In this document: piece after piece, positions 1-14,077 of the stretch
Position numbering within the stretch: the stretch's first letter is position 1
Layout of the letters: each line of letters opens with the position of its first letter
Origin: Pezicula radicicola
Taxonomy: Eukaryota > Ascomycota > Leotiomycetes > Helotiales > Dermateaceae
DNA length: 64,000 nt
NCBI GenBank assembly: GCA_003008705.1
Contig: PDUO01000001.1
Span: 2,039,694-2,103,693 of the forward strand
Direction: 5' to 3'
Translations under genes and position numbers: made by a program
The notes under the pieces: generated by a model
Database searches by the model: none
What the model was told of the DNA's origin: nothing
What the model saw: only the letters and a program-made list of their open reading frames with translations

Positions 1-1062
1 GTAACTCTGCGGACTCCGAAGACGGAACTCAGACAAGAAGAAGTCTTGATAGCTCAGTACCCAGGTCCGTGGGTTTCGTAGGCATTGCTTATTTAGAAGT
101 ATTGTGGGGCTTTTCGAGAACTATATCTAAAGTTTACAGGGAATCCTTGAACTGTTTTCATCGCTTGGATAGGGCCGGATTCCATTCTTATATCAGGAAC
201 GCCAAAGTCATACGTTGTCTTTGTTCACTCTTCACTTCGAACATTATCATAAGTACTTTTCAGCTTGCACTGTCGCATTATTCTCCAATTCAACAACAAA
301 TGGGCTGCTGTGCAATTATTCCAGCACAAACCTGCATATCATCAAGTGTTCATGAATGCCACCCCACTACCAAGCTTTTGAGGGGCTGGAACCTCAGTTC
401 TTGGAGTCCAAGTCGATGATCCTCCTATGCTGCGTCTACTACTCGTCTACTACTTCAACGTGGATGTGAGGAGCCGCGTGGCACTTCTTGCTCTTAAGTA
501 TCCCCATCGTTTGTTTCAAGCTTCATTCTTATAATTACAAGCGAAAAAACATGTTGACCTAGCACGGTGCCATCACTGATCTGAGGGCCATCCATAAGAT
601 TACTTAAAATCTCCGGGTTTGGTATTTTGGTGGACATATATGTGGACATATCACTCTCACAGTGGACGTATCATGGAGTCGACGAATGTCCCAAAATTTT
701 ATCGGACGTTGATTGGAAAAGAATGTATCTGCGATTTGTACCTGGAGCTGTCTCCTGTGTTCATCTGAAATATTCAGATGTCGTCGGATCAAAGAGTACA
801 GTGCACGGAGCACCGTAAGCTACTCGTTTGCTCAGATTGGCTCCCCTGAGCACAACTAAAATGTTCAGGTGGCGACACTGAGCAATAGGTGTCTCCATAT
901 GGAGGATAAAAACACTTCGGAGTTAAATGGAAAGCAGGCCTGACCGCGTCATTATTACAATCCAGATCTTGCACAAGAGCCATCGTAATGAACGTTAAAT
1001 TTTTTACTCGCCAGTTCATTTGAACATCACATTCTTTTTCTCTCTTTAATCATCCCTTGGTT
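1..1062. other. Intergenic stretch, no gene recognised
   Basis: No reading frame here has a recognisable domain, convincing splice sites or coding-like composition. The longest open stretch (116 codons from position 69) is cysteine- and histidine-rich, resembles no family I know and looks like chance. The last hundred bases before 1063 would be the promoter and leader of the dead GH3 gene that follows. Confidence 0.5.
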
Positions 1063-2170
1063 ATGCTGTACAAGCAACTTCTTGCTGTTCGAGCTATTCT
1101 CCCTCTAATATCTGGAACAAGTCTCTCTCGGAGAGCTAATTCCACGTCCGCAAACAGCACTCTTGCTGCTGAGGGAATCCTTGCAAATGGATTAGGTTTA
1201 TCACCTTCACAAAACTACTCAAAAATTGTAAACTAACATATCTTTATAGTGGATTTGGGCGACTGGGCTGAGGCCTATTCTGAAGCCGTAGCTTTTGTTG
1301 CCGGGCTTACAAACTCCGAGAAGATCAGTATCATCACCGGAAGCGATGTCACTTCAGCAAACTGGACAGCTTTGCAATTCAAAGATTCCAGTCAGAGTCC
1401 TCAAGGCTATGACTATGTTACCGGGTAGTCAGAGAGTTCGGTTCTTCCTATGACTTGGGACAAGGATGCAATGGTCAAGCAATTTTCTGCTGTAGGTCTA
1501 GAGTTTTACCAGAAAGGCTTCCAGGCTGCAAATGCGCCTACCTCACAACCATTAGGACGGACACCATGGGGAGGTGAGTAGGAATAGGCTCATTCAGTTT
1601 TGTACTAACAATCTCAGGTTGCCTTGTCGAGACTCTTGGTGCCGATTCTTACTTTAATGGTATTGCTTTCGGTATTGGAGCCTAGGCATTTTTTGATATT
1701 GGAATCATTGTAGGGGGAAAGGTGAGGCAGGCAGACAAATTTTGTGTGACAAAACTGACAAGGTATTTAGCACTTCCTACTGAACGAGCAAGAGACAAAC
1801 AGAACCAGTTCAAGCAGTACAGGTGGAGGTGGAATGGGAGGTGGATCACCACCTAACAGCATTTTAGCCAGCAGAGACACAACCGACATTACCGACAGTG
1901 CACCATACTCCAGCAATGCCGACGATAAAACTCTTCATGAGACTTACCTGTGGTTGTTCTACGATGCTGTCAAGAACGGTATGGGCGGTGTCATTTGTGC
2001 AATGACTAGGGTCAACGGTACCCTTTCTTGCAAAAGCGCTACCCTGTTGAATACACTGCTGAAGACTGAACTTGGATTCCTAGGTATGGCTTTCCCTGAT
2101 GTCAACGGCCAAAGTAGTGCCTATGGTTCTGCCGACGGTGATCTTCATTATGGCACTCCCTTACAAAGTG
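1063..2170 (+). pseudogene. GH3 beta-glucosidase, decayed and truncated
   Basis: This is a relic of a secreted glycoside hydrolase family 3 enzyme. The start at 1063 opens a hydrophobic signal-like leader. An intron at 1196-1249 (GTTTAT, CTAAC, TAG) leads into an exon with GH3 features: GDWAEAY, ITGSD, then NAPTSQPLGRTPWGG. Further introns near 1575-1618 and 1724-1770 keep good splice signals, and KHFLLNEQETNR follows. The later stretch LHETYLWLFYDAV with FPDVNGQ matches the region of the GH3 nucleophile loop. Two in-frame TAG codons (1426-1428 and 1683-1685) interrupt otherwise well-preserved exons. The sequence is lost after about 2160, before the C-terminal GH3 domains. The gene cannot make a complete enzyme. 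The family call is from recognised motifs, not from an alignment. Confidence 0.8.
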
Positions 2171-2465
2171 GAGAGGTACGATTAGACGAGGATGCAGTAA
2201 AGCACTTCTCAATTCCGGCGCTGATGTCAACGAGCAGTCTGAAGCTTGTATCATTTTCGGTAATGCTTTACTTGCTGCTGTTGCTAGGGCACCTTTTGGT
2301 GAGATTAAAGCGAAGAAGATTGTTAAACTTTTGATTAGTTATGGGACTGATCCTGGGCTTGGTTGGGGTGATGTTGCGAAGGAGAGGAGAGAATGTTTTA
2401 GTCAGAGATTGGAGAAGGCGATGGGGGCGCGTTGGTTTAACTGTGTTAGTTGTTTTCGAATATAA
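2171..2465 (+). pseudogene. Ankyrin-repeat fragment joined to the GH3 relic
   Basis: Immediately after the GH3 homology stops, another frame reads like ankyrin repeats: ALLNSGADVNEQ, then GNALLAAVA, then KIVKLLISYGTDP. It ends at a TAA at 2463-2465. There is no start codon, no intron signal that would join it to the GH3 exons in frame, and only about two repeats survive. It is most simply the tail of an ankyrin gene brought next to the GH3 relic by deletion or recombination. Confidence is moderate because the segment is short. Confidence 0.55.
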
Positions 2466-2503
2466 ATTACTTCTACTTTACGTGTTAATGTCTGTGACAG
2501 TTA

Positions 2504-3598
2504 TTGCATGTGGTGAAGTTTGATTTGATTCTGGTGGGTGGTCGCTTAAATGATAAAATAACCGAGCCACCTATTACTACTAGCAAACACTTTCCTTTGT
2601 ACCTTTTATTTTCAGCCCTCGTATATCTCAAACCCTTTTCAGACCTCACTTCTACCTACAAGAACCTTCGGTATAAAGGTTTAGTACAACTCTTCGTAGT
2701 CCGAGTCATATCTAGTAAGTTCCACAACGAATCCTCGTTTCATCATAATACGCTCTTTATCCAAAACCCACATAAATACCAGCCCTCACAAATCCCAAAT
2801 ATCCAAATCCCCAGTACACAACCCACAGATATACCACTCCTAAAAAAACTCCTCACACCATATCTTATTCGAAAACCCAAAACCCCCAAAGCCTCACCTA
2901 TGACCCAATCAATGTTTTCCGATCTCACCACCCTACCACCCTTCAAACGCATATCAGGAGCAAACTATACCACCCCGGAACCACGACCATCAAAACTCAT
3001 CCCAAATTCTCAATCCCAACCCCAATCGCAACTTTCATCAGGACCAAAAGCAATCCCGCTATCAACACTATCCCCAAAACCACAACAGAAACCAATCTTC
3101 ACAAATCCCACCCAAAGTTCCACCTCAGCCTCCCAATCACAATCCCAACTACAACTTAATAGAATCCAACTCAAAAGAATAAATACCCTATCGGTATTAC
3201 CAAGCAACTACTCACCCACAACATCTACATATAAACGTGACCACCCTCCTCAAACATTCTCAGAACGAAAAACAGAGAAGAAGAAAATGTTTAACATAAA
3301 TCCGAATCTTAATATTCCACTTGATCAACCTGCAGCTTTCAATATCAGTGCCTTCAGTTTAGGATCTAGAGATCAAGAAGATGAACAAGAACAAGAACGA
3401 AGGACAAGAAATCATCAGAGACAGCATACAGGGAATTTCCATTTCAATTTCAGCTCGAACAACATCAACAACGTCAATAAAACAAGACTAAGTACACGAT
3501 TGATAGATACAGAAGGAAGAACAGAGACTTACAGAGTAGCAATAGCTACAGGCCATATTCAAGCAAAGGATCCTCATCCCCGTATCCTAACTTGTTGA
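2504..3598 (+). CDS. Low-complexity open frame, doubtful gene
   Basis: An open frame of 364 codons rich in Pro, Ser, Gln, Asn and Thr. Its first hundred residues run through AT-rich DNA that does not look coding. If it is a gene, translation more plausibly begins at the internal ATG near 2900. The C-terminal part has charged QEDEQEQER and polar NFSSNNINNVNK stretches. No domain, signal peptide or membrane segment is recognisable. C-rich DNA with few TAA/TAG codons could leave this frame open by chance. Confidence 0.25.
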   Translation: MHVVKFDLILVGGRLNDKITEPPITTSKHFPLYLLFSALVYLKPFSDLTSTYKNLRYKGLVQLFVVRVISSKFHNESSFHHNTLFIQNPHKYQPSQIPNIQIPSTQPTDIPLLKKLLTPYLIRKPKTPKASPMTQSMFSDLTTLPPFKRISGANYTTPEPRPSKLIPNSQSQPQSQLSSGPKAIPLSTLSPKPQQKPIFTNPTQSSTSASQSQSQLQLNRIQLKRINTLSVLPSNYSPTTSTYKRDHPPQTFSERKTEKKKMFNINPNLNIPLDQPAAFNISAFSLGSRDQEDEQEQERRTRNHQRQHTGNFHFNFSSNNINNVNKTRLSTRLIDTEGRTETYRVAIATGHIQAKDPHPRILTC

Positions 3599-3979
3599 TT
3601 TTGCTGACTAAGCACGCCACTTATTTGGCGATTAGCCCCTTACGACGTATCTGCCCCTTTTCCACTAAGCGAGAAATGTCGCAGAGGTCTCCCCTAGGGC
3701 AAAATAGCCATGCCAACAAAAGTCACTACGCTATAGATCAAAGAGATATGTCAATACCCAATAGAGCAAATTACCCAGCTCTCAGGTAACGAGTGGCTCT
3801 AATGCTCCTCCTACAAAACGCTCCAGCCCGTCGCAATTTATTTACCGTGCCCATCCCGTATACTATGCACCACCTCCCTTTCATTTCATCCTTCCCATAA
3901 CTTCGTACCTCTTATCAAAATCTCATTCGCCTAAAACTTTTTCTACCAAAATGGATACTCTAAATTCTTCTGCGCCGAT
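3599..3979. other. Intergenic stretch downstream of the debranching-enzyme gene
   Basis: Between the low-complexity frame and the 3' end of the minus-strand debranching-enzyme gene. I see only short chance frames. It should contain that gene's 3' untranslated region and polyadenylation signals, but I cannot place them. Confidence 0.4.
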
Positions 3980-6900
3980 TTAAAACTCATATTGCGAAGC
4001 ATCATGATAGAGGTCAATTAAACAACCAGCTGACCAAGCTTGTGTGGGAGACTATATTGCATGTCAGTAATTTGCGAAGACAACTTCATTAGAGGAAGCA
4101 GAAAGGCGAAGAACTCACCGAATCATAACAAAACTCCCCATTCTTCTGCGTCAACTCCGTCAAGCCGGCCCAAGGACTACTCTGAATGGCTTCCTTGCAG
4201 CCTTGCAATCTTCTTGTAATTTGCTGGAATGCCTCTGTCTGCTCTTCCTTCCCTTTTCTTCGCAGCAGATCAAATTTCAGAAGAGCGCGTAAGAAGAAAC
4301 CGGTTGGCCAGAGCCATTCGGGACCTTGGTGATAGTTGCGACCTTTTGAAGTGGCAAAGTCAGTTGAGTCTTCAGAGTTGTTGTAGTAAGGACGGTAGTT
4401 CATGTCTGATGGGTCGAGGGTGGCCATTCCTGTGGGGCCACGGAGAACCTTGTCGGCTAAGAAGAGTGCACCCAGCGCATATTCTGGCGTAAAGAGGTCA
4501 GGGGCAACAGTCATGGCGATAGGGAAGTTAGCGCGGAGTTGGTAGTCTTCATACTCTTTGCCTGACTTGTAAAGATCTTTGTAAATTCCGCGTCGATTGA
4601 CAACCGCTGGGTTGACATCGAACTTAGAATCGTCAGACTTGTGCAGAGGAACATAATAGCAATGCTCGAAAGACTGCTTGATCTTCACCGCCCAGTCTAC
4701 AAAGGCAATTACTTTTAGGTTGGGGTCATCAGACGACGTTGAGACACCAGCATATTTGTAGAGACCTTTAGATCTCAAGTCTGCAAGCCAGGTCAACGTG
4801 CTATATGTCATGCCCGTGATCTCAATGGCAGCGCCATCGCGAGGTGTGCCAGGAACACCTTTGCTGGCTGCACGTTCCGATTCGCCCATCTTGTCCATCC
4901 ACGTACCACAATTGTTTTGGCTGCCACCGAAAATTATTCCAGTTGTCCAGTCGACGCGGACCTCAATATCGAAGCCTTCTGACTTCATCTGCATATCGAG
5001 GTTGGGACCAGCATTTGCCTCGCGGAAAGACAGACCACTTGCATGGCGCTGCATGGCTTCTTGAATAATATCTTCGAGGGTAGATACCTTCGAATAAGCT
5101 CGGGAGTCGTCGCTTTCGAAGTACGTATCGTCATATGGCAAGAATCGTCTTGGAATTTTCTCCTTGAGGATATCGAGCCCATTCGGCACAATCTTAGTAT
5201 AATCCTGGATCGTCTGCAACATGAACCATATGGAATCTCTGGAGTTATATCGTGGCAAGTTCCCACTACTCAGAAGATTGGGGATCATTCCATGCTTCAA
5301 AACGCTAGCAAATGCGAGAATGTGCTCACGACATTCAGCATAGCGACCTGTGCCAAGGAAAAGACCTCTTGCCGAGATGAAAACATCGCGCCCCCAACAT
5401 CTCGCCCATGAAACTGAAAAATGAGGTAGACCTGCTGCCAAGGATGGAACAGATTTATTGGGGTATAAAGACGCCGATTTAACGATTCCGGTTTGCTGCA
5501 CACTGACCATGGCAAGATCTTGTAAGAACCATTGACCCTTTCGAACATTCTCATTCATAAGTTCAAGACCACGTTCCCAAGCTGCACGATATGCAGTTCG
5601 AACAACAAGGCCAAAGTATCGGGGTAAAAGAAAACTGGGTATCTTGCGTATTGCATCAAATCGATCTCGGAGCCATACAGCAGGCTTCAATAGCCTTTCA
5701 AATCCATCCTTCTCCGCCGATCGTTCAATCCGACCAACTATGTAGTCTAGAGGCCACTGCCCTTCCCTAAGATGTTGACAAAGTGGGTGCGCCAAGTCGT
5801 TGTCTTTGATTATGTTCTTCAAAATACTCCAAAATCCTTGTAGACCAGCATACACCAACTTGCCATGTCCTGGTATTTCGTAAACACCGTCTTTACCGTC
5901 GCTGGCATCAAGTTCCTCTGCCTCACATCTATATAAGATAAAGTTAAGATCTACGAGATCCACATCCGCAAAGGCAGCTTTCGCTCCAGATGTAACGAAA
6001 GTATCAAGACCCGTTTGATGCTCTGCGGCTGGTATCCAAGTTTCGAACAAAGCAATACTCCCTGGAGGAAATTTTTCGCGTACTGAGATGACGGTCTCAT
6101 CTCCCTTGGACTCGATTTTGACGCCAGGAAGATCCACAACCTTGCTGGGCAAGCCCCTGAGGAACTTTGAGTCTTCTAATACATCCTTCTTTGCTTGATC
6201 GCTGGTATCGACCTCCAGCATCCAGCTTCCAAGATGTGCAACTTTAGTACCACCGAGATGAACAGGGCTGAAACCGCCATTTCCATTTCCATAACCGGGG
6301 AATGCAGTGTGCGCGATTAGGAAGTATCCTTTTCGTGATTCGGGATGTACACGGTGGACTGTGATGTACTGGTCCTCGTGGTGAATGTGAGTTTCCTCAT
6401 ATCCATCCTTACCCATAAGAGTGTGAATCTGATTCAATAATTTCTTGATTCCACCAATGCCACCTTCACCTCCTCCAATTTCCACCTCCTTTGTAGAAGA
6501 AATGGACGTATACAATCTGGTTTCGCCAACAATGTCAATTAGTTTTGGATATACTTCATCATATCCCATGACGCTCCCAGTCGAGCTTCCACACATCGAG
6601 ACCAAAGCTGCGTTTGGTAACGTATCACGAGCATCTCGCTTCTGAGCAGGTAGCTCATTGTCATGAGTACAATCTGCGAATAGAGCATGGACTGGTGTCT
6701 GTTTGATTCTGCGAACAATTTCTCGGCCTGTCGTAGACATGGTGAGCCCATTAGAAAAGTTCTTCGAGTCGGCACCGGAAACTTCATCTATCTCAAAGCT
6801 GCCAATTGGCCGGCCTGAATGTCGATGCACCAGTCGACTGAGTTCGCCTGTACTCCAAGCTTGCATAGCTTCACGGATGAGTGCACTCAAACCAAGACGC

Positions 6901-8772
6901 TTGACAAAAATGTAGTCCGTGTCTTCGTTCCCTGTAAATAGTTCGGCCACCACAAAAAGGTTCGGACGAACTCTTCTGGCCTCATCCAGCAGATATTCAG
7001 CCACATGGAGTGGTGTAGAGTGGCAATTATCGATTCTAACGCCATGAAAGTACTTGGCATTCAGGCGAGTATACTTAGCCATGAAATCCCAAAGGAAGGG
7101 ACTGTCCTCTGGACCATCGCCATATCTGAGTTTTACACAATCACCCCAGACAATGATCTCTCGCCGAAGATATGCACGGGACTTGGGACCAGCATTATCA
7201 ATCAAGGCATTAGCAGCCCAGACCCACCCATTGTTGACCAATGCAAGATCTTCTTTCTTGTGCTTTGCTGTGATCTCATTCTGAGGTAATCTTGTGAAGT
7301 AAGACTCAATCAGAGGATCTTTCTGTGTAATAGGACCCAACTTTGGTCCATGTTCGTCCAGTCTGACGTACTTGGTGCGATTGAAAATCTGCTCCAAAAT
7401 TTCTGCAACATCTGCGTCATACTCCTTATAGTATGGGAGGTTTAGTTCATCGAGAATACCTACCAGGCGACTTCGTGCTGCTCCTGTATCGGCCGAGCTC
7501 GAAGAATCCCCCTCGAAGCGACCGAAAATGGCTGTAAGAAGGGCGGCACCGATCTGAGGACCAACGCGTCTTCTATAACGCTCTCCCATCCGATCCGTAT
7601 TGATCATGCCCTTGGATAATAAAAATTGCGCATGGTCCTTTGGCGATGCAGTCTTGATCGACTCCAATCCACCGACACCAGATCCTCCAAATCCTCCTTT
7701 TGGGAACGAAATACTTCCACTAGTCCATGAATCTACAATATCATCGGCATTACGGTCAACATTAATCACATAATATTCCCAAAGTCGGAGTTTTGAGATC
7801 ACTTGGATCTTAACGCCTTCCATAACCTTCAAGAGGTCGCCTTCATCGGCGAGCGTTGTAGGCATGCCATAATCGGCGAGTTTATCACTGTAAGCGAGCA
7901 GTTCTGTGTCTAACTCCAAGGCAGCTTGTAACCATGGTGCTGTAGAAACATTATATCCTGCCTCCGGGTGCTCTTGGAGCCATTTGCTGTTGTTTGAGGT
8001 ATGGTTCCATACCACGTCGGTAAGACTTAGAAGACCGTGGTCTTTTTCCATGCTGGATACCAGCTTCTTAATATCTTCCTCACCTTTTGGGAAGCATTTC
8101 GGGTCGTAATTCAGCTGGTCATACAAACTATAAGGTGAGTTTGAGGATCCTCTTTCTTGTAGGGGAGTGAAGTGAATCATGTTGTATCCTCTATCGCTGA
8201 CCCCCCGGAGATGTTTCTCCCAGTCCTTTGGGTACTGTCCCATGAACTTGGATATGATTGAGAATATTGACAATGCAGCAAGAGGCATCTGCTCGCCATC
8301 GAGTACGAGACGTGGCGCCACATCAATATAGTGGACCGGAGTCCTCGTGGTGTCCTCTTGAGGCTTGGTATTGGTGATATCGGCTAGGTCGGGGAGGGTT
8401 TTGTAGGTCGTATAGAAGGCAAATGCGCCTGCGCCATGTACAGGTACCGAAATCTCGATAGTTCGATTGAAATCTGGTTCGAGCCTAGAAAGCATCAGCT
8501 TGTGGAACATGACCTGATCAGAAGAAAGCAGCCCACTTGAACTCCCGAAACTTGTCTCTCCGGAATTCCTCGCCTTCGGCGGGTATGTTAACCCAGAGGC
8601 TGCCATGTCTGCAAATAGAGGATGTGCCTTCAATTGCAAAGCGGATTGTTATGGACGCAGCGCTTCGCGGGGTCAAATAGATGTAGCCGCCAGGAACGTC
8701 AGGACTGCCATCATCTTTCAATGGCAACAGGTAGACCTCGTTCGATACTCCAGTTTTAGGTACCATTGTCAT
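3980..8772 (-). CDS. GDB1: Glycogen debranching enzyme
   Basis: Bifunctional cytosolic enzyme of glycogen breakdown: 4-alpha-glucanotransferase, then amylo-alpha-1,6-glucosidase. Three exons: 8772-8537, 8484-4119 and 4051-3980. The introns are 52 and 67 nt, and the joined frame is 1557 residues, the usual fungal length. The first splice gives RDKFREFKLEPDFNRT and the last restores the C-terminus SPTQAWSAGCLIDLY. Glucanotransferase motifs are NMIHFTPLQERG, TDVVWNHTS, the nucleophile loop GVRIDNCHST and the acid/base motif FVVAELFTG. The glucosidase half has HFSVSWARCWGRDVFIS and GGSQNNCGTWMDKMGES. No break or missing catalytic residue was seen. It is transcribed away from the GPD gene, with about 1.3 kb between the starts. 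Identification is very secure. Confidence 0.97.
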
Positions 8773-10085
8773 GGCAGTGATTGTGGGGTAGCGGGGGCCT
8801 CCACTTCAATCACCAGAATGCTGTCAGCGACTAAGGAATCGGTTGCGCAATGGAAAATGAGGGGAAGAAGGGAATGCGACGAGAGGATATGGATGAGAAA
8901 GTCAATTAAGAAGAGAAAATGCGGTGAAGGAGTTTACAAGGCAGAAAGATAGTAGCAGGAGTAGTTTATGAAGCTAAGTGCTTATGGGAAAGTTGCCCAA
9001 ATCGAAGGTGCGAAGGTGCTGGTGTTGTCGCTGCATCTCGGCCGCGGTAGTCTACTTGCGGGCAACAATCATGACATGGCCATTCCTCGACCGACGACGT
9101 CATTCAGGTACAGGGCCCATGGGGAACACGACTCGCTTGTTACAGTACAGGAGTACTTTTTGGAGATGTCTGGGGTCTGGATCTCCATTTGATTTTCTGA
9201 GTCTTGTTGTGTGGGTTGAGATTTAGTATTCTGCATCAAAGTATCAGCAGCTACTACTGTATCTAAATACCTAGGTACTGTAGCTACGGTCTCAGGCCAC
9301 TAGTTTCTGTGTACGTACCGCGTACAGTACGTCGTACTTTTCGTACTACCATCTCCGTGAGTTGCCGCCAACTAAACAGAGCACTCTAATTACGCAGTTC
9401 CTCTTACTCTCTCTAATCACTCCTGCTTTTGCTCTTCTTCTTAAGTCCCATAATAATAATAATAATAATGTTGTGTTTGGTAGCCATAGCTAGACCACAG
9501 CCTCTCAGCAGTCTGCCCCACCAAATTGGCATCCTTGTTCGGTGCTTCTCTTCTGCACTTCCAAGTTCCAACAAAAACCCTTGAACCTGGGTCACGAACT
9601 TCCGACGAGAAACATCATATATCACATGCAAGCCAAAGCTATCCCTAAAGGGATAGCGGTGAACACAATCTCGAGAATCTCCCCGCCAAATCGTGTATCT
9701 ATCCAAATTTCCATAGAGCTCGGTGTTCATTTAGCGAGACTGGTGACCAAATCTTCACCACGATTCGTAGGCCCAACCAAGCCATGATACTTGCACCCTT
9801 GCGCCCAAGGCAAGAGCTCCCAACGAACAGGAAGTCTCAACCTTTGTCCAGGTCACACACGAGATCAAAATCCTTGAAAACAACCAAAGCGAACTCCGAG
9901 GTTGCACTTCTATATTATTGCCACTTCCTCAGCTTTTATGAATCTCTGAATCTCTAAATTCCCCCGAAGAGTAACCATACCTCGGCCCCACTACTACCGT
10001 CACTTTCACAAGCATCATTTCGTTTCTTTTTCTACGCAGCCCTCTTCTTGCTCGGAATGCACCAAGCCAAAGCCAACTATCTTGT
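8773..10085. promoter_or_regulatory. Shared divergent promoter region of GDB1 and GPD1
   Basis: About 1.3 kb separates the two divergent starts. It holds no convincing gene. A TAA/ATT trinucleotide run lies at 9451-9469. A TAC/GTA-rich stretch with several short inverted repeats lies around 9260-9350. Pyrimidine-rich DNA precedes the GPD1 start, as is common in fungal promoters. I cannot assign transcription-factor sites. Confidence 0.4.
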
Positions 10086-11539
10086 ATGCTCATTCGACTT
10101 GCCGCCGTACCTTTTCAAGCCACGAGACAACTTGCGCACGTTTCCACGCGTCTGAAAACCCCTACTCGATTCACTATGGCAACCCTCAGCTCCTACAGCA
10201 AGAAGCACAAGGTGACGGTCGTTGGCTCCGGTAATTGGTATGTCTCCTGGAACCTACCTCGAGCGCAGATGCTAATCCTGTCAGGGGATCAACCATTGCA
10301 AAGATCGTCGCCGAGAACACAAAAGAACACCCTGAGTTATTTGAGGAGGCGGTGCAGATGTGGGTTTATGAAGAAGACGTCACGCTCCCGAAAGACTCCA
10401 AGCATTTTGATGCCTCCAACGATGTTCCTCAAAAGCTCACGACTCTAATCAACAAATACCACGAGAACGTCAAATACCTCCCCAACATAAAACTGCCTAA
10501 CAACTTGGTTGCAAATCCCTCTCTTGAAGATGCAGTCGCAGGCTCCTCAATCCTCATTTTCAACCTACCCCACCAATTTATCGGCCGAATCTCAGCCCAG
10601 CTGAAAGGACACATTCTCCCTTTCGCGCGTGGGATTTCATGTATCAAGGGCGTGGAGGTAACATCATCTGAAATTTCCCTCTTTAGTGAGTGGATTGGAG
10701 AAGGATTGGGAATCTACTGCGGTGCCCTGTCCGGAGCAAACATTGCGAATGAGATCGCTAATGAGAAATGGTCCGAAACCACAATTGCTTATGACCCCCC
10801 TTCTGTTGATAGTCGAGCTCCTACACCTACGGTCTCCCCTAAAGCCTCCCAAATCAATCTTACAATTACATCGCCAGATGAAGAACACAAGGATGCACTC
10901 GGCCGAGTTTCCAAGGTCAAGTTACAGCGTCTACCCGAAGAGTACCCACCACTTGACCACGCAGTATTCAGGACGCTCTTCTTCCGCCCCTACTTTCACG
11001 TCCGCCTCGTTTCAGACGTAGCAGGTGTATCTTTGGGTGGAGCTCTGAAGAACATTGTTGCTTTGGCAGCAGGTTTTGTCGAAGGACGAGGTTGGGGTGA
11101 TAACGCCAAGGCGGCAGTCATGCGTGTCGGTCTTCTTGAGATGGTCAAATTCGGCAAAGAATTCTTTGGCCAAACAGTCAATACTGGAACCTTCACCGAA
11201 GAAAGTTGTGGTGTGGCAGATCTTATTACCAGTTGCAGTGGAGGCAGAAACTTCCGATGTGCCAAGATGGCTGTTGAGAAAGGCCTTACTGTTGAGGAAG
11301 TGGAGGCTTCGGAGTTGAATGGACAGAAGTTGCAGGGTACTAGTACTGCTAAAGAAGTCAACTCGTTCTTGGAGGCAAGAGGTCGAGTCGATGAATATCC
11401 TTTGTTCAAGGCTGTCATTGGTGAGTTCCTGCCCATACCATTCTCAAAGATACGTGCTAACAGTCAAACAGACATTTTGGAAGGAAAGAAGGAGGTTGAC
11501 GATATTCCAGCTCTTCTTTCGAAGGCTACCGACGAGTAA
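10086..11539 (+). CDS. GPD1: NAD-dependent glycerol-3-phosphate dehydrogenase
   Basis: Reduces dihydroxyacetone phosphate to glycerol 3-phosphate with NADH, feeding glycerol (osmolyte) and glycerolipid synthesis. Exons are 10086-10237, 10285-11420 and 11472-11539. Introns of 47 and 51 nt have GTATGT and GTGAGT donors. The first splice completes the dinucleotide-binding loop VGSGNWGSTIAK. Other family motifs are [21 protein letters not shown], the catalytic-lysine region [14 protein letters not shown] and [15 protein letters not shown] Pro/Thr/Ser-rich insert of about 50 residues between the domains is common in filamentous-fungal copies, as far as I recall. From 10086 the product is 451 residues with an Arg-rich, acid-free leader resembling a mitochondrial presequence. 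From the in-frame ATG at 10176 ([13 protein letters not shown]) it is 421 residues and cytosolic. Both starts may be used. Confidence 0.96.
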
Positions 11540-12744
11540 CGATGATAAGAATGCTATGAAAGATTCCCATTTCACATACATATGGTGGATACAGGCATAG
11601 ATAAGATTTGGTGAGGGGGTACGTCAAAGACTTGGTTGGGGGCGCGGAGTTCATTTCAACGTGATGCTCGAGGTAAAGCGGCGCAGACAGAGATAGCCAG
11701 TTAATATATTGTTAGAGACTAGAAATTCTAAAGAATATAAAGTCTTAATTAGACAAACTCAGTTGTCGAGTCGTTTCTAAAAGTTTTTGTGTGCCAAGAA
11801 ACAAGGTCAATAACATGTAGCAGCTCAGCAGAGCAATAGCATAACTTATCCTCGTTTGTAACACTGCTGCAAATTTACTACTAATTTCTAACTTTACTCT
11901 CCTATTCCTTCCTGTAATCCTAGGTAGGACATCTATTTTAGATTACTTGCCAATGAAGCCGTCCCTCCAAAGTATCTCGCTTAAAAAGAGGGCTTCCTTT
12001 CCTCCGTTCCCTTACTAAGTACGTAGGTAAGATAGGTAAGTAATCCTTCCCTGCAAAGTATACAGTACATAGATTCATTTGCTTTGAACGAAATGATGAA
12101 AGGATGAAAGGGTAAATTAGTCTATTTCTTTTAGGGTCTGTGTATTGGTTTATTGTAGGTTCAGGTATTATTGTGTTGGTTTGTTGAGGTAGGCTGTAGA
12201 GTATGTGTTGTAAGTATTTAAGTTATATATGGTGTATAGACGAGATAGGGTTTTGTAGGTTATATGGATGGGTAGGTGAGATATGTGGGTAAGGTACTGT
12301 ATGTGAGGTTTTGGCTTTGGAGAGGTGGGATTTATGAAGTATTGGTATTTTGGTTAGATGGATGGATGGATGGGTATTAAATGTTGTGTACTTTGCTAGG
12401 TACGCGTTTTTTTGGTGATAGAGGGGCGTATTAATATACTGGTAGAACTTAGGTGCCTTCATTGAAATACTGATTTTCATATGGGACTCTAGTATATATA
12501 TCAGGATCTCTGGCGAGTAAGATAGGTAATGAAGACAGAATACTTGTAAGAGCGCATGGGATGTTGATGATCATGTCCAAAATATTCTCTATGCATTGAG
12601 ACGTGCTAGAATAACACTGATGTAACAAGGCTACCTTTCCTATATCCAGTAATTTGGATACAGTATGATGGGATGGTATGCGAGAACTTTTTGTAAATGT
12701 ACCCAAACTCCGACCTATGGAAACAAATGAATGGATTATTTTAT
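11540..12744. other. AT-rich intergenic region between convergent genes
   Basis: The 3' flanks of GPD1 and DAHP synthase lie here. The sequence is AT-rich with strand-biased GT-rich DNA around 12120-12450 and a short GGAT/TGGA repeat near 12355-12376. Open frames on the minus strand are low in complexity and follow the base bias. No gene, RNA or mobile element is recognised. Confidence 0.5.

Positions 12745-14077
<1,333 letters not shown>

Noticed and set aside
69..419. Open frame of 116 codons
   Set aside because: No domain, no splice context and Cys/His/Ser-rich random-looking text in gene-free DNA.
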